From an uncultured Colwellia sp. (lineage in GTDB: Bacteria > Pseudomonadota > Gammaproteobacteria > Enterobacterales > Alteromonadaceae), in NCBI GenBank assembly GCA_913058245.1, contig CAJXQJ010000012.1:1-64000 (forward strand): a stretch of DNA of 64,000 nucleotides, given 5' to 3'. A program made the translations under genes and the position numbers. Positions 24,440 through 33,929 of this stretch are shown here, in pieces. The number at the start of each line of letters is the position of its first letter. Position 1 is the stretch's first letter. Under the pieces are notes generated by a model, which was not told the DNA's origin, ran no database searches, and was given only the letters and a program-made list of their open reading frames with translations.

Positions 24440-26743
24440 TTAATCAGTCAACTTGCTCTTGTGCCTTACTAAAGACATAGGCGCTAAAATAAAAATACTG
24501 GCAATTCCAATCATCACTGTAAGACCAAAGCTGCTTACAGCGGGTGTGGCACTAAATACCAGAATGCCAAAAACAGCAGCAGATGATAAAGCAGACAAAC
24601 TTATAGCAAGAAACGTTTTAGCCTGTAGGCCACGTTCTTGATAAAAAATGACATAATCGATTGCTAATGCAAGAATCAATAAAACAGCAAGTAGGTTAAA
24701 GATATTCAGGTGTTGGGCAATTGCCTGAGTAATAATCAACGATAATAGGGCACTCCCTATTGTTGCTATTGCCGATAAAAAGCCAGCTGTTATTCCATAT
24801 TTAATAATCAAGATGACTATTACAACAATAAATGCGCTGGCAAGTAAGATTAAAATACCTTGCCGATACTCTGAAAGCGCTGTACTAACCTCTTTTGCTG
24901 GATCATAAACTGAAGCACTAACATTATTTTCAAGCCATACTAAATTTTCAGCTGATAACCTTTCTTCTGTTAACTCGAGCCAGGCTGCATACTCATTTTT
25001 AGTCAATAAACCACTATCTGTTTTGTATACAGCGATATAAAACTGACCAATAAAAGCTAATGGACCTTGGGCAAAAACGCTATATTCTAATGGCTGAAAT
25101 TTTTCGATCGGATCTGTTAGCCCTGTAATGGCCAGAGCCCCATTAAAATATCCTAATTTATCTGCACCTTTTAACAACTCATAATGCTGTTGTTGCTGTT
25201 TAATTGAAGGTAATAGTTCATGTAAACCTTTTACATGAATTTCTGGTTGAGTTTTATGCAGTTGACCTACTATCTTTTCCTGCGTCTCCAACAATGCTTG
25301 CACCGATTCAGCTTTTACAATAACCCGTTCTGAGTCTCTGTTTGATAATATTTCTGCCGTTTTAGCTTCTTGTGCAAGTAACCAATTTGGGCTCGAATTC
25401 AAAAGTCTAACATCATCATTAAATTGCAGTGGCGTAACGAAAAAAAACAACGTCACTATACATAGTAAAGCAATTGAGATTGTATAATTATAGTTTCGCA
25501 CTTTGCTAAAAAGCACCACACCATATTGGCTAAAGTTCATGGCAATAGTTGATTTTTTGACATAAACGGCGCGATCTAAATATGGAAGTAGCATCAACAC
25601 AGTAATTAACGCTCCAAACAAACCAAAAATCATAAAAACCGCCACTTGGCTCAATAGTGACAATGGCGAATAAATTAATACAATATATCCCATTGCGGTC
25701 GTTAAAAAACCCAATATTAGGGGCTTAGCGATAGAAGGCTTTTGATTACCATCTACACTAATATCCTGATTATCAGCATAAACAAAAGCATGAAAGCAAT
25801 AATCTACGACGACTCCAATTAACGTTACAGCAAAAATTAATGTTAATAAGTGCAAACTATTAAAAAACCATAAAATAGCGATAAAGCCATAAAAACTGGC
25901 AACTGATAATACAACTAACGCTGCTGTTATCGGGAGTAACGAACGAAAAACTAAAATGATCAAAAAAATAACAGTAACAATAGAAAAAACACCAAAACTA
26001 GAAATTTCATTTTTTGCTTGAGCAGTTGATTCAGCAGTATGAAAAAGAATACCTGAATAATTGATATCAACTTCGAAATCAGTATTAATGTGACTAAAAG
26101 CCTCTGTTAATTTGGCCACCATTGCCTGGCTAGCATCGAGATCAAAGCCATCTAGCAATAATTGTAGACGCATAATTAAATACTGCTGTTTCTGCACACT
26201 TATCGTAGCAATTCCTTGATGGAATTCAACGTCACTAAGCTTGGACAGTGCATCCTGAAGGTATATGGCCAAATTAAGTCGAGGAGCAGTTGCAATAGTT
26301 TCACTAACAAAAGGATTGGCAAGCTGAATAAGTTGATTATTAGCTAATTGGGTTAACATTTGCCCATTAGCTATATTATTTAAATACGACTGTGGCAGGA
26401 AATTGTACTTATAAGGAGAATAAAAACTAGCAATATCGGCCAATGCGGGTTCAGGTGTACGCAACTCTACCACCTGTGAAATTTCAGAAATATCTATTCT
26501 TAATTTCCTATATGCCGCTATTGCATTATCACCTGAAAGCAACACCACCAACTGTTGAGATTTTTGCTGAAATAACGCATGTTCTGCCGTTTTAAAACTT
26601 TGATGTTGAGCACTTTTAGGGAAAATTGATAACAAGTTAGTTTCAACTTGCCATTTACCCCAAAAAATAATGTATACGCCTAGCAATAATACGATAAGTA
26701 ATTGTAGCCAGTATAATTTTTGAAACTTAGTTAAAACGAACAC
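24440..26743 (-). CDS. RND/MMPL-family exporter of the aryl-polyene operon
   Basis: A 767-residue inner-membrane transporter with two repeats, each with one N-terminal helix, a large periplasmic loop and a block of five helices (12 helices in total). Examples are VLIVLLLGVYIIFWGKW-like helix 1, SFGVFSIVTVIFLIILVF, LLTLIFAVTLIGVVVDY with the RND-type Asp, and the second block YRQGILILLASAFIVVIVIL to FILAPMSLV. COG4258-type MMPL exporters are standard in aryl-polyene and xanthomonadin clusters, where they move the lipid-linked product across the inner membrane. The start is GTG 26743, overlapping the LolA-like gene by 17 nt. Confidence 0.88.
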   Translation of the reverse strand: MFVLTKFQKLYWLQLLIVLLLGVYIIFWGKWQVETNLLSIFPKSAQHQSFKTAEHALFQQKSQQLVVLLSGDNAIAAYRKLRIDISEISQVVELRTPEPALADIASFYSPYKYNFLPQSYLNNIANGQMLTQLANNQLIQLANPFVSETIATAPRLNLAIYLQDALSKLSDVEFHQGIATISVQKQQYLIMRLQLLLDGFDLDASQAMVAKLTEAFSHINTDFEVDINYSGILFHTAESTAQAKNEISSFGVFSIVTVIFLIILVFRSLLPITAALVVLSVASFYGFIAILWFFNSLHLLTLIFAVTLIGVVVDYCFHAFVYADNQDISVDGNQKPSIAKPLILGFLTTAMGYIVLIYSPLSLLSQVAVFMIFGLFGALITVLMLLPYLDRAVYVKKSTIAMNFSQYGVVLFSKVRNYNYTISIALLCIVTLFFFVTPLQFNDDVRLLNSSPNWLLAQEAKTAEILSNRDSERVIVKAESVQALLETQEKIVGQLHKTQPEIHVKGLHELLPSIKQQQQHYELLKGADKLGYFNGALAITGLTDPIEKFQPLEYSVFAQGPLAFIGQFYIAVYKTDSGLLTKNEYAAWLELTEERLSAENLVWLENNVSASVYDPAKEVSTALSEYRQGILILLASAFIVVIVILIIKYGITAGFLSAIATIGSALLSLIITQAIAQHLNIFNLLAVLLILALAIDYVIFYQERGLQAKTFLAISLSALSSAAVFGILVFSATPAVSSFGLTVMIGIASIFILAPMSLVRHKSKLTD

Positions 26744-27377
26744 GAACAGTCTCTGGCAATGCTGATATTGCAGTTAATTTGACATCAATTTCCGTCCTAT
26801 TGCCACTATGTTCTCGCAAAATAATGCGTTCAATATGGTTTAAAGCAAGTTCGGTGTCTTCATTAGATTGTTTTTGGCATAATTCAATCGCCTGCATCAC
26901 CTTAGACAGCTGTACTTGTTTAGGTGTTAACATTACACACCCTTGTATTTCGCTATTTGTCACAATAAAGTTTGCGTCGATTTGCACACGATTGCCCGAG
27001 AGAATACTCAGTAACATCAAACTTAAATTACTTGCTCCTTTAAGCTTTTTAGGTGGATTGTGACCATCTTCTGAATAAACACTATTATTTTTTAAAATTA
27101 ACGCTGAGTATAAGGGAGTATTCGTTTGCCATAGCAAGCCTAGATTAACATCAAAATGCAATTCCCCATGTGACTTAATTGGCTGCTTTAACACTTTAAA
27201 GTATTTACGCTGAACAAAACTGCCTGAAGCTACAGGAATAACACTAAAATCCAACATACCTTCCGTTACATTGTTAGCTTCACTGGCTAGTATTTCGTAA
27301 CTAAGAAATACCATTAAAAATAATAGGACTCTTAACATGACTGAGCTACGATTAAGTGCTTTCATGAGTATTTTCAT
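26727..27377 (-). CDS. LolA-like outer-membrane lipoprotein carrier
   Basis: A periplasmic lipid-carrier protein of up to 216 residues with an N-terminal hydrophobic leader (VMLRVLLFLMVFLSYEILA). The mature part has LolA-type landmarks: FVQRKYFKVLKQPIKSHGELHFD and GLLWQTNTPLYSALILKNN. In aryl-polyene clusters these proteins are thought to ferry the hydrophobic product from the MMPL exporter to the outer membrane. The start is uncertain among ATG 27377, 27365 and 27338; all retain the leader. It overlaps the thioesterase gene. Confidence 0.83.
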   Translation of the reverse strand: MKILMKALNRSSVMLRVLLFLMVFLSYEILASEANNVTEGMLDFSVIPVASGSFVQRKYFKVLKQPIKSHGELHFDVNLGLLWQTNTPLYSALILKNNSVYSEDGHNPPKKLKGASNLSLMLLSILSGNRVQIDANFIVTNSEIQGCVMLTPKQVQLSKVMQAIELCQKQSNEDTELALNHIERIILREHSGNRTEIDVKLTAISALPETVRVRFN

Positions 27378-27795
27378 TCAGTTGTTTTATTTTATTCACC
27401 AATACTTGCGGTGATACATACTGCATTTCTTGTGTGGTAATATCGACAGCAACTTGCACCGTATTACCTTTCGTTAATTTAGTTCCTGTTCTTGCACAAC
27501 AGATAACATAATTAATTTTCAGCCGTGATTCATACTCAACAAGCTCTGCCCTTACAATAATTTTTTGAGTAAAAACAGCAGAACCAATATATTTAGTGCG
27601 CATATCAACAATCGGCCACATATACCCTGATGCTTGCATATCTAAATAATCGTACGATATTTTACGCAATAGTTCGCAACGCGCCACTTCAAAGTAGCGC
27701 GCATAATTACCATGCCAAACCACCTGCATAGGATCACAGTCATGAAATGGTACATCAATGATAGCTTCCGCTGATAAAAACACCTGTTTAGTCAT
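27352..27795 (-). CDS. Acyl-CoA/ACP thioesterase, 4-hydroxybenzoyl-CoA thioesterase family
   Basis: A hotdog thioesterase of 147 residues. The active-site region is VPFHDCDPMQVVWHGNYARYFEVAR, with the catalytic Asp in HDCDPMQVVWHG. It may release or proofread acyl intermediates of the aryl-polyene line. The ORF opens at 27828, but ATG 27795 is chosen: GGAG lies six bases upstream and it overlaps the ammonia-lyase stop by exactly 8 nt. Confidence 0.88.
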   Translation of the reverse strand: MTKQVFLSAEAIIDVPFHDCDPMQVVWHGNYARYFEVARCELLRKISYDYLDMQASGYMWPIVDMRTKYIGSAVFTQKIIVRAELVEYESRLKINYVICCARTGTKLTKGNTVQVAVDITTQEMQYVSPQVLVNKIKQLNENTHEST

Positions 27796-29335
27796 ATAAA
27801 CTCCAGCGTTGTGTTTGAATCGCATCAACCGTAAAACGCAATAGCTTATCTAACGGCCGATCATCTAATAGCGGCTCAAAAAACTGACAAATATCATCAT
27901 ACATTTCCATCACAGGCAACGGCAATGTGTCGTGATCAAGCTCATTATTCGCAATACGAATTCGAACACCTTGCACTGCAGCAAGTAAAGTACTTGCCAA
28001 TACCTGCTCGGTTAACTGTAACACCCGCATTGCGTCACGGGCAGCAATAGTACCCATACTAACTTTATCTTGATTATGGCACTCTGTTGAACGCGAAAAC
28101 ACACTGGCTGGCATCGTCTGCTTTAGCGCCTCTGCTGTGTACGCTGAAGCACCGATTTGCACGGCTTTAAACCCGTGATTTATGTACCGTCGAGCGCCAT
28201 CACTCATGGATAAATTAGATGGTAAACCATTGTTATAACGAGTATCAACCAAGGATGCTATTTGGCGATCAGCTAAATCGGCTAAATTGGCTACAGCGGT
28301 TTTTAACGAATCCATCACCATAGCAATATGTCCACCATAGAAGTGACCACCATGTAAAACATGCTCACCAGGGCCATCAATGATAGGGTTATCATTGGCT
28401 GAATTTAACTCATTTTCTATCATTTGACGGAACCAAGGTAATGAGTCTTGCAATACACCAATAACATGCGGCGCACAACGAATAGAGTATCTGTCTTGTA
28501 AACGGTCTGCGTTACGAGGGTGGTCAACGTGATTCAAATCATTACGGATCCAAGTAGCAATTTGCTGCTGACCTGGGTGAGGTTTTACTGAAAACAAAAT
28601 ATCATCAAAATGATGACTGTTTCCTTTCAAAGCCAAACTTGATAATGCCGTAATTCTCGTAGCGAGTTTAGCTAAATACTGTGAACGGTCATACGCTAAA
28701 CAAGCAATAGCGGTCATTACCGCTGTACCATTCATGATTGCTAAACCTTCTTTAGGTCTAAGTGTTATCGGTGTTAAATTTAAACCTTGCATGACTTCAA
28801 GACTATTTTTGATTTCGCCACGATAGTAAACATCGCGTTCACCAACTAACGCACCTGCAACATAAGATAACGGCGTTAAATCACCACTAGCACCTACAGA
28901 GCCCTCTTGAGGGATCACAGGCACAATATCATGTTGTAAAAATGCTTTGAGCAGCTCTAATAATGGCCAACTTACACCAGAATAGCCTTGTGATAGCGAT
29001 GCTAAACGTGTTGCTAAAATGGCTCGCCCTTCAAATGAGCTAAACATTTCACCCAAACCACACCCATGAAACCGGGTTAAATGCAAAGGTAATTCAGGCA
29101 CTAAACTCAATGGAACATTCACGGTAACAGAATCACCGTAACCCGTTGTAACTCCATAAATTACGCCATCTTCTTTTAAAAGCGTATCAAGAAAATTCAC
29201 ACCTGAATCAATTTTATGACTAAAATCAACAGACTGACTTAACTCAACATCAATATCGTCTTTGGCAATATCAACTATATCTTCTATTTCTAGGCGTGCT
29301 TCACCAAATTTAATAGTGCTGTTACTTGTTGGCAC
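27788..29335 (-). CDS. Aromatic amino acid ammonia-lyase (HAL/PAL/TAL family), likely starter-unit enzyme
   Basis: A lyase of 515 residues that removes ammonia from an aromatic amino acid to form an aryl-acrylate. The MIO cofactor triad Ala149-Ser150-Gly151 (GSVGASGDLTPLSY) and catalytic Tyr60 (YGVTTGYG) are present, with the NDNP segment further on. The pair that sets substrate in this family reads Phe89-His90 (LTRFHGCG); classical HAL has Ser-His, bacterial TAL His-Leu and plant PAL Phe-Leu. No hut genes are near, so histidine breakdown is unlikely. In this operon it probably supplies coumarate or cinnamate as the aryl primer. GTG start with GGAG upstream. Confidence 0.9.
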   Translation of the reverse strand: MPTSNSTIKFGEARLEIEDIVDIAKDDIDVELSQSVDFSHKIDSGVNFLDTLLKEDGVIYGVTTGYGDSVTVNVPLSLVPELPLHLTRFHGCGLGEMFSSFEGRAILATRLASLSQGYSGVSWPLLELLKAFLQHDIVPVIPQEGSVGASGDLTPLSYVAGALVGERDVYYRGEIKNSLEVMQGLNLTPITLRPKEGLAIMNGTAVMTAIACLAYDRSQYLAKLATRITALSSLALKGNSHHFDDILFSVKPHPGQQQIATWIRNDLNHVDHPRNADRLQDRYSIRCAPHVIGVLQDSLPWFRQMIENELNSANDNPIIDGPGEHVLHGGHFYGGHIAMVMDSLKTAVANLADLADRQIASLVDTRYNNGLPSNLSMSDGARRYINHGFKAVQIGASAYTAEALKQTMPASVFSRSTECHNQDKVSMGTIAARDAMRVLQLTEQVLASTLLAAVQGVRIRIANNELDHDTLPLPVMEMYDDICQFFEPLLDDRPLDKLLRFTVDAIQTQRWSLYD

Positions 29336-29340
29336 TGTGA

Positions 29341-30318
29341 CTACTCCAATTTTTCATTTGTTGAGTTTGGTTCATTTACATTGCGAACAACATCCTGATC
29401 ATTTCGCCAGAAGTCGAAAAAATTAAACCATTGAAAAGGGTATGCTAAGCAATAATATTCTAACCGTTGTGCATATTTATTAACGACTGCAGCCAAAGAC
29501 TCTTGCCTATTTTTACGAGAAAACTTCAAACTATCTGCGACATGCTCGAATATTACACGGTAATGCGCTTTTTCTTTGAGACAAAATAAAAAATATACCG
29601 GACAATCTAATATAGATGCCAGTATAAATGCACCTTGTGAAAAGGGTGCTGGTTTACCTAAAAATGGGCTATAGATAACTCTGCCTTGTGAAGTTACGCT
29701 AGTACGATCACCAGCAATCACTAATATTTCACCGTTATCAATACGTTCTTTAAGCAATATAGCTAAGTCAGCACCAACATGAGTTGCCTGAATCAAATCG
29801 ACATTAGAATTAGCATTAATTTTTTTCATCACCTTATTAAATTCAACAGCGTGATGAGTAAAAACTAGCACATTTATACGTGTTTGATATCGACCATGAC
29901 CAAGGGCACGGCAAACTTCCAAGTTGCCTAAATGAGAACCTATAAACACTGCACCTTGCTGCTTTTCTTGTAACTCCGCAATAGGGTGTTCTTGGCTGTA
30001 AATGATGTCTTCGGGCGTTATACGCCCCATCCAAGCATCTATTTTATCAAAAGCACTTTGTGCGAAACTATAAAAGTGCGCTACACCAACACGGTGTGTA
30101 AAACGCTTAGTAGATTTTTTAACAGAAAAAATTTGCTGCCAATATTCTTTCGATGCCTGCTTACTAGCACCACCGGTAAAATACAAATACGCAACCACAG
30201 GATAAAGGAAAAAAGAAAGCACTTTTCGACCGAATAATTGATAAACAAAAAGTAGCACTTGTATCCCTAAATACGTGCCGCGTTCTTGCATTTTTGACCA
30301 ATGTTTAGTTTCAGCCAT
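29341..30318 (-). CDS. LpxL/HtrB-like lysophospholipid acyltransferase
   Basis: A 325-residue membrane-associated acyltransferase of the lipid A-type late acyltransferase superfamily. The catalytic HxxxxE is HLGNLE in FIGSHLGNLEVCRALG, and VIAGDRTSVTSQGRVIYSPF follows as the acceptor-binding block. The N-terminus carries a membrane segment (GIQVLLFVYQLFG). In aryl-polyene clusters this enzyme or its fused form transfers the polyene acyl chain to a lipid or sugar acceptor. In E. coli the equivalent is, as recalled, fused to the glycosyltransferase that is separate here at 30323. Confidence 0.87.
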   Translation of the reverse strand: MAETKHWSKMQERGTYLGIQVLLFVYQLFGRKVLSFFLYPVVAYLYFTGGASKQASKEYWQQIFSVKKSTKRFTHRVGVAHFYSFAQSAFDKIDAWMGRITPEDIIYSQEHPIAELQEKQQGAVFIGSHLGNLEVCRALGHGRYQTRINVLVFTHHAVEFNKVMKKINANSNVDLIQATHVGADLAILLKERIDNGEILVIAGDRTSVTSQGRVIYSPFLGKPAPFSQGAFILASILDCPVYFLFCLKEKAHYRVIFEHVADSLKFSRKNRQESLAAVVNKYAQRLEYYCLAYPFQWFNFFDFWRNDQDVVRNVNEPNSTNEKLE

Positions 30319-30322
30319 GGGA

Positions 30323-31054
30323 CTATTTGAGCTTTCTTAACAGTAATTGCGGAATACGCGGCAACATACCGAAAAATAAGCGTGTATGCATCCATGATAT
30401 CAATAAATTATCTTCTAACGCTCTAAAGTGAGAAACACCATGTTCTGGGTAATCAACTGCTGTATCAATAAACTTAAATTCAATGTTTTTCCAAAACAGC
30501 CGTACCATTACTTCAATATCGAAGTCCATTCGCTTACCTAGTTTCTGTTGCTGCAGTAAGCCAACTGTGGGAGCCAAAGGATAAACACGATAACCACACA
30601 TGGTATCTTTTATTTTAAAAGATAAGGTTTCGATCCAAACCCAGAAGTGGGTAATGTTACGCGCGTAATATCGAGACTTAGGGATAGACTCATCGTAGAC
30701 AGGTTTACCGCTAATAAGAGCATCAGGAAAACGCTTTGATTCAGCGAGCAGTTTTTCAACGTCATCTAAATTATGTTGTCCATCAGCATCTACTTGCAAT
30801 GCATGGCTATAACCTTGTTTAAATGCCGCAAGCAAACCAGTTTGAACTGCACCGCCTTTACCTTGATTAATTTGATGTTCAATCACAGTTAAAAGCGGAA
30901 ATTTCAATGCTAAATCTCGGAATAACGCTGTTGCTTGTGCATGACTAGCATCATTTACCATAATAATAGGTAAATTAAACTTTACTAATTTTGACACTAA
31001 TTCATCCAAGAAAATGGTGTGATTAAAGTTTGGAATAACAATACAATAGTTCAC
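30323..31054 (-). CDS. Family 2 glycosyltransferase of the aryl-polyene operon
   Basis: A GT-A fold glycosyltransferase of 243 residues. It has IPNFNHTIFLDELV, VNDASHAQATALF, NQGKGGAVQTGLLAAF and the DxD-like QVDADGQHN, followed by CGYRVYPL. It resembles dolichol-phosphate-type GT2 enzymes. It probably builds the sugar-lipid acceptor to which the aryl polyene is attached. The start is GTG 31054, sharing one base with the dehydratase stop, seven bases after GAGG. Confidence 0.88.
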   Translation of the reverse strand: MNYCIVIPNFNHTIFLDELVSKLVKFNLPIIMVNDASHAQATALFRDLALKFPLLTVIEHQINQGKGGAVQTGLLAAFKQGYSHALQVDADGQHNLDDVEKLLAESKRFPDALISGKPVYDESIPKSRYYARNITHFWVWIETLSFKIKDTMCGYRVYPLAPTVGLLQQQKLGKRMDFDIEVMVRLFWKNIEFKFIDTAVDYPEHGVSHFRALEDNLLISWMHTRLFFGMLPRIPQLLLRKLK

Positions 31055-31434
31055 TAAATATCCTCAAAAACGATGCGACCTGAGGCGTGTTGCCCCTTTT
31101 CTGAGGTATAAGAAAAGAGAATTTTATTTGGTGATTTTTTTGTCAGAGTTAAATTCAATTTTTGTCCAGGAATGATCACAACTTGAAATTTTAGTACTTC
31201 AATATTTTTAATCTCACGCTCAGCTAACGAAAACTTCTGTTTGCTATATTCAACTGCCCAGTGCAGTTGCACTACACCTGCTAAAATTGGCGCTTTAGGA
31301 AAGTGACCATTAAAGTAATCTAAGTCGGTGGGAATATATAACTGCAACTCAACTTGGCTATCTTCAATGTGTTCAATTAATACTTCAGGCCAAACATTTA
31401 CTAAGTCGTTATTCACATGTGCAACATTAGTCAA
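31054..31434 (-). CDS. apeI: 3-hydroxyacyl-ACP dehydratase, FabA/FabZ-like (ApeI-like)
   Basis: A small hotdog dehydratase with the block YFNGHFPKAPILAGVVQLHWA, where the His of GHFP is catalytic. It works with the ApeP-like protein to dehydrate beta-hydroxyacyl-ACP. The ORF is open from GTG 31452, but TTG 31434 has GGAGAA correctly spaced upstream and overlaps the ligase stop by 8 nt like other genes of this operon, so it is preferred; the product is then about 126 residues, the usual length. Confidence 0.85.
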   Translation of the reverse strand: MTNVAHVNNDLVNVWPEVLIEHIEDSQVELQLYIPTDLDYFNGHFPKAPILAGVVQLHWAVEYSKQKFSLAEREIKNIEVLKFQVVIIPGQKLNLTLTKKSPNKILFSYTSEKGQHASGRIVFEDI

Positions 31435-32797
31435 ACAGCTTCTCCAAATCACTCAATACTAATTTTCCCTGCGAATTATACGGATATTCAGACAAATATC
31501 GCCACTTTTTTGGTAAGCAAATACGCTCAACATCTGTAAGCAAATGCAATTTTAAAATGTTATTCAGTGCCAACTTTCCTCTGTTATTTAAACTCGCTTG
31601 CCCTTTATCCGTTAAAATAAGCACCGCCGCTAATATTTTTCTTATGCTAACCGATTTATTGTTGATCACGATAATGCGTGCTTCTACAACTAATGGGTGT
31701 TCAACCAAGTGTCGCTCAATATGTGTTAAGTTAACTCGTTTTTCTTCTATTTTAACGGTTCGATCAACACGTCCTTTTAACAGAAAACTCTGAGTATCAA
31801 GTAATTCAACGCAATCATCTGTTATATAAGGCTGCTCATCAACATATGGAGAAAATATTTCCAAGCGTTGGCGTTTATCAGACACTTGTATTTTAATATT
31901 TGGAAATGCTTGCCATGGTTCAGCGGCTGACGCCTGACCACAACGCCAAGCAATTCCACCAGTCTCGGTACTACCATAAACTTCTGTAGGCGATATTTTC
32001 ATCTGTCGCAACAAAGCTTGACTGCTTGCCAGTGACAGCATTCCTCCTGAACTAAAAATACCAGCAAAGTACTCTGAATTGACCGCTAAAACATTGTCAT
32101 GCACTAAACGTTGCAAATGAGCGGGACTCGAAATTAATAGCAAACTACTTTTTTGCTTCAATTTACTTGAAGCGCGTAGTTCCTCGAATAAACGACAGAT
32201 ATGCTCAGGATACTCAAAAGTCTGATTAACGATATTTTTACCTAAAGATAGTGGTAACAGAACTTTAAATAACAAGCCATAAATATGTTGATGGGACACA
32301 GTACTAACAATAAAGTTAGCGTGTTCAAATAAAGTTGAAAACTCGCACTTTAAAGTATCAACCTCTAATATTAATTGCCGACAACTTTTACGAATAGCTT
32401 TTGCATGACCTGTAGAGCCCGAGGTAAAAAACGTTATCTCACCAGTAAATAAACTGAAAAATTGCTCACGGGTATACTCAACTTCATCAATAGCTATATC
32501 TGTATTTGAAACTACTATTTGTTTTTTGCCTGCTAACTCAAGTGTACCTGCTGTTGCGTCACACTCTTGAGCAAGTTGTGATAAAGTGCCTGCTTGCGCA
32601 TTAGGAGGCAATAACACCTGTTTTTTTTCAAAAATAAGCGCAAATAACCATACAGAGAACTGGTAACTGTCAGCATCGAATAGTAAAACCTTATTTCCAG
32701 ATATCTTTCGAACAGCCATTCGAGTTCTCGAAACACACTGACAAAACTTTTTAAAGGTGAGGAACTCGCCATTTTGATAAAAGCATTTATCATTCAT
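31427..32797 (-). CDS. apeH: Adenylate-forming aryl/acyl-ACP (CoA) ligase (ApeH-like)
   Basis: A 456-residue member of the ANL superfamily, somewhat short for a CoA ligase. The P-loop ITFFTSGSTGHAKAIRKS is clear, as are VYGSTETGGIAW and, at the C-terminus, the catalytic Lys in SQGKLVLSD. In aryl-polyene synthesis it activates the aromatic acid as adenylate and loads it on an ACP to prime the chain. Its likely substrate is the product of the ammonia-lyase at 27788. It overlaps the COG4648 gene by 8 nt (ATGAATGA). Confidence 0.88.
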   Translation of the reverse strand: MNDKCFYQNGEFLTFKKFCQCVSRTRMAVRKISGNKVLLFDADSYQFSVWLFALIFEKKQVLLPPNAQAGTLSQLAQECDATAGTLELAGKKQIVVSNTDIAIDEVEYTREQFFSLFTGEITFFTSGSTGHAKAIRKSCRQLILEVDTLKCEFSTLFEHANFIVSTVSHQHIYGLLFKVLLPLSLGKNIVNQTFEYPEHICRLFEELRASSKLKQKSSLLLISSPAHLQRLVHDNVLAVNSEYFAGIFSSGGMLSLASSQALLRQMKISPTEVYGSTETGGIAWRCGQASAAEPWQAFPNIKIQVSDKRQRLEIFSPYVDEQPYITDDCVELLDTQSFLLKGRVDRTVKIEEKRVNLTHIERHLVEHPLVVEARIIVINNKSVSIRKILAAVLILTDKGQASLNNRGKLALNNILKLHLLTDVERICLPKKWRYLSEYPYNSQGKLVLSDLEKLFD

Positions 32798-33401
32798 TGA
32801 TAGTCGAACTCTTCAAACTTTCTGAGGCTTGCTCAGCCTGCAAACGATGTTGCTTTTTAACTTTTAAACGCACTAAATACTCGACTAACATTAAGGTTGC
32901 CATCAATACATAGGATAGAAAACCATTGTAAATCATCCAAATATCTAACGTCATAAAAAGCGCAGTATATAGTGAAATCAAGCCATTAATGATAAAGAAT
33001 AGGCACCAAACTAATGTAACCTTTGCTGTATATTTAATAGCTGGTGCAGACATATTTTTTTCATTCAAGCGAGCAAAAGTTTCAATAACAGTTGGCGGTT
33101 TATAATATGAATAGGCAAAAACGACTAACATCGAAAAGTTAACCGCTAACGGGTAAAGTTTAAAGCCTAATGAGCTATCAGTAATGACACTTGTGCCTAT
33201 CGCCAAAATCCCCAACAATGATGCAGGTAACATCCATGGCAATTTTTCCAAACGAGCCCTAACAAGTACAATACGCAGTAAAACTAAAACAATTAAAATA
33301 ATCGCTAAATAGCTTGGTGCAATATTATTTAGGCCAATATAAACCGCAAAGGGATACATCAATAGTATCCCCGTTGTAATAGCTGTTATAAAAAGTTTCA
33401 C
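32790..33401 (-). CDS. COG4648-type polytopic membrane protein of the aryl-polyene operon
   Basis: A 203-residue protein with about six hydrophobic helices (FITAITTGILLMYPFAVYIGL, YLAIILIVLVLLRIVLV, LPASLLGILAIG, FSMLVVFAYSYY, VTLVWCLFFIINGLISL, YNGFLSYVLMATLMLVEYLV) and a charged C-terminal tail. Proteins of this type are constant companions of aryl-polyene genes, but no activity is established. It shares one base with the ACP gene stop upstream and overlaps the ligase by 8 nt. Confidence 0.8.
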   Translation of the reverse strand: MKLFITAITTGILLMYPFAVYIGLNNIAPSYLAIILIVLVLLRIVLVRARLEKLPWMLPASLLGILAIGTSVITDSSLGFKLYPLAVNFSMLVVFAYSYYKPPTVIETFARLNEKNMSAPAIKYTAKVTLVWCLFFIINGLISLYTALFMTLDIWMIYNGFLSYVLMATLMLVEYLVRLKVKKQHRLQAEQASESLKSSTINE

Positions 33402-33649
33402 TAACTGATAACCAGTTTTTCAACCTCAACAACCACATCTTCGACCGTGCGCACTTTTTTAAACGCTTCAGGGTCAATTTTCTTACCGGTGATCGCTCTT
33501 AGTTTAACTACCAAATCTACCGCATCAATACTATCAAGATCCAAGTCTTCATATAAATTTGCATCTAGCTCAATGTCTGCTTCATCAACTTCAAAATCAT
33601 CGCGAATAATTTCTAACAATGTTGAAAATATTTCTTCTTTTGATTGCAT
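33401..33649 (-). CDS. apeF: Acyl carrier protein (ApeF-like)
   Basis: An 82-residue acidic carrier protein. Ser40 in DLDLDSIDAVDL is the 4'-phosphopantetheine attachment site. It follows a second carrier protein gene (33672) by 22 bases; paired ACPs are characteristic of aryl-polyene clusters. It is probably activated by the phosphopantetheinyl transferase encoded at 35582. Confidence 0.92.
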   Translation of the reverse strand: MQSKEEIFSTLLEIIRDDFEVDEADIELDANLYEDLDLDSIDAVDLVVKLRAITGKKIDPEAFKKVRTVEDVVVEVEKLVIS

Positions 33650-33671
33650 ATCGATTTCCCTTACAACCTAT

Positions 33672-33929
33672 TTACACTTTTGCTTTACTTACAAATTCAC
33701 ACAAAGCATTTATCGATGAAAAATGCTGCTTAGTTTCTTCTGAATTAGCATCAATCTTAACATCATAATTTTTCTTAATCGCTAAACCTAGTTCTAGCGC
33801 ATCAATACTATCTAAACCTAAACCATCAATAAATAACGCTTCATCATCTTGAATATCAGCAATTTCAATATCCTCTAAGTCCAAGGTTTCAATAATTAAT
33901 TGCTTTAATTCTACTTTTAAATCACCCAT
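33672..33929 (-). CDS. apeE: Acyl carrier protein (ApeE-like)
   Basis: An 85-residue carrier protein with Ser41 in LGLDSIDALEL as the phosphopantetheine site. A longer reading frame runs to 34091, but the ACP fold starts at ATG 33929 (MGDLKVELKQLI), which has AGAGGAA upstream and overlaps the acyltransferase stop by 8 nt (ATGGGTGA). The upstream extension is merely the acyltransferase gene in another frame. Confidence 0.92.
   Translation of the reverse strand: MGDLKVELKQLIIETLDLEDIEIADIQDDEALFIDGLGLDSIDALELGLAIKKNYDVKIDANSEETKQHFSSINALCEFVSKAKV

Noticed and set aside
27788..29335. Histidine utilisation (hut) gene
   Set aside because: No hutU, hutI or hutG homologue lies nearby and the gene is coupled to aryl-polyene genes on both sides.
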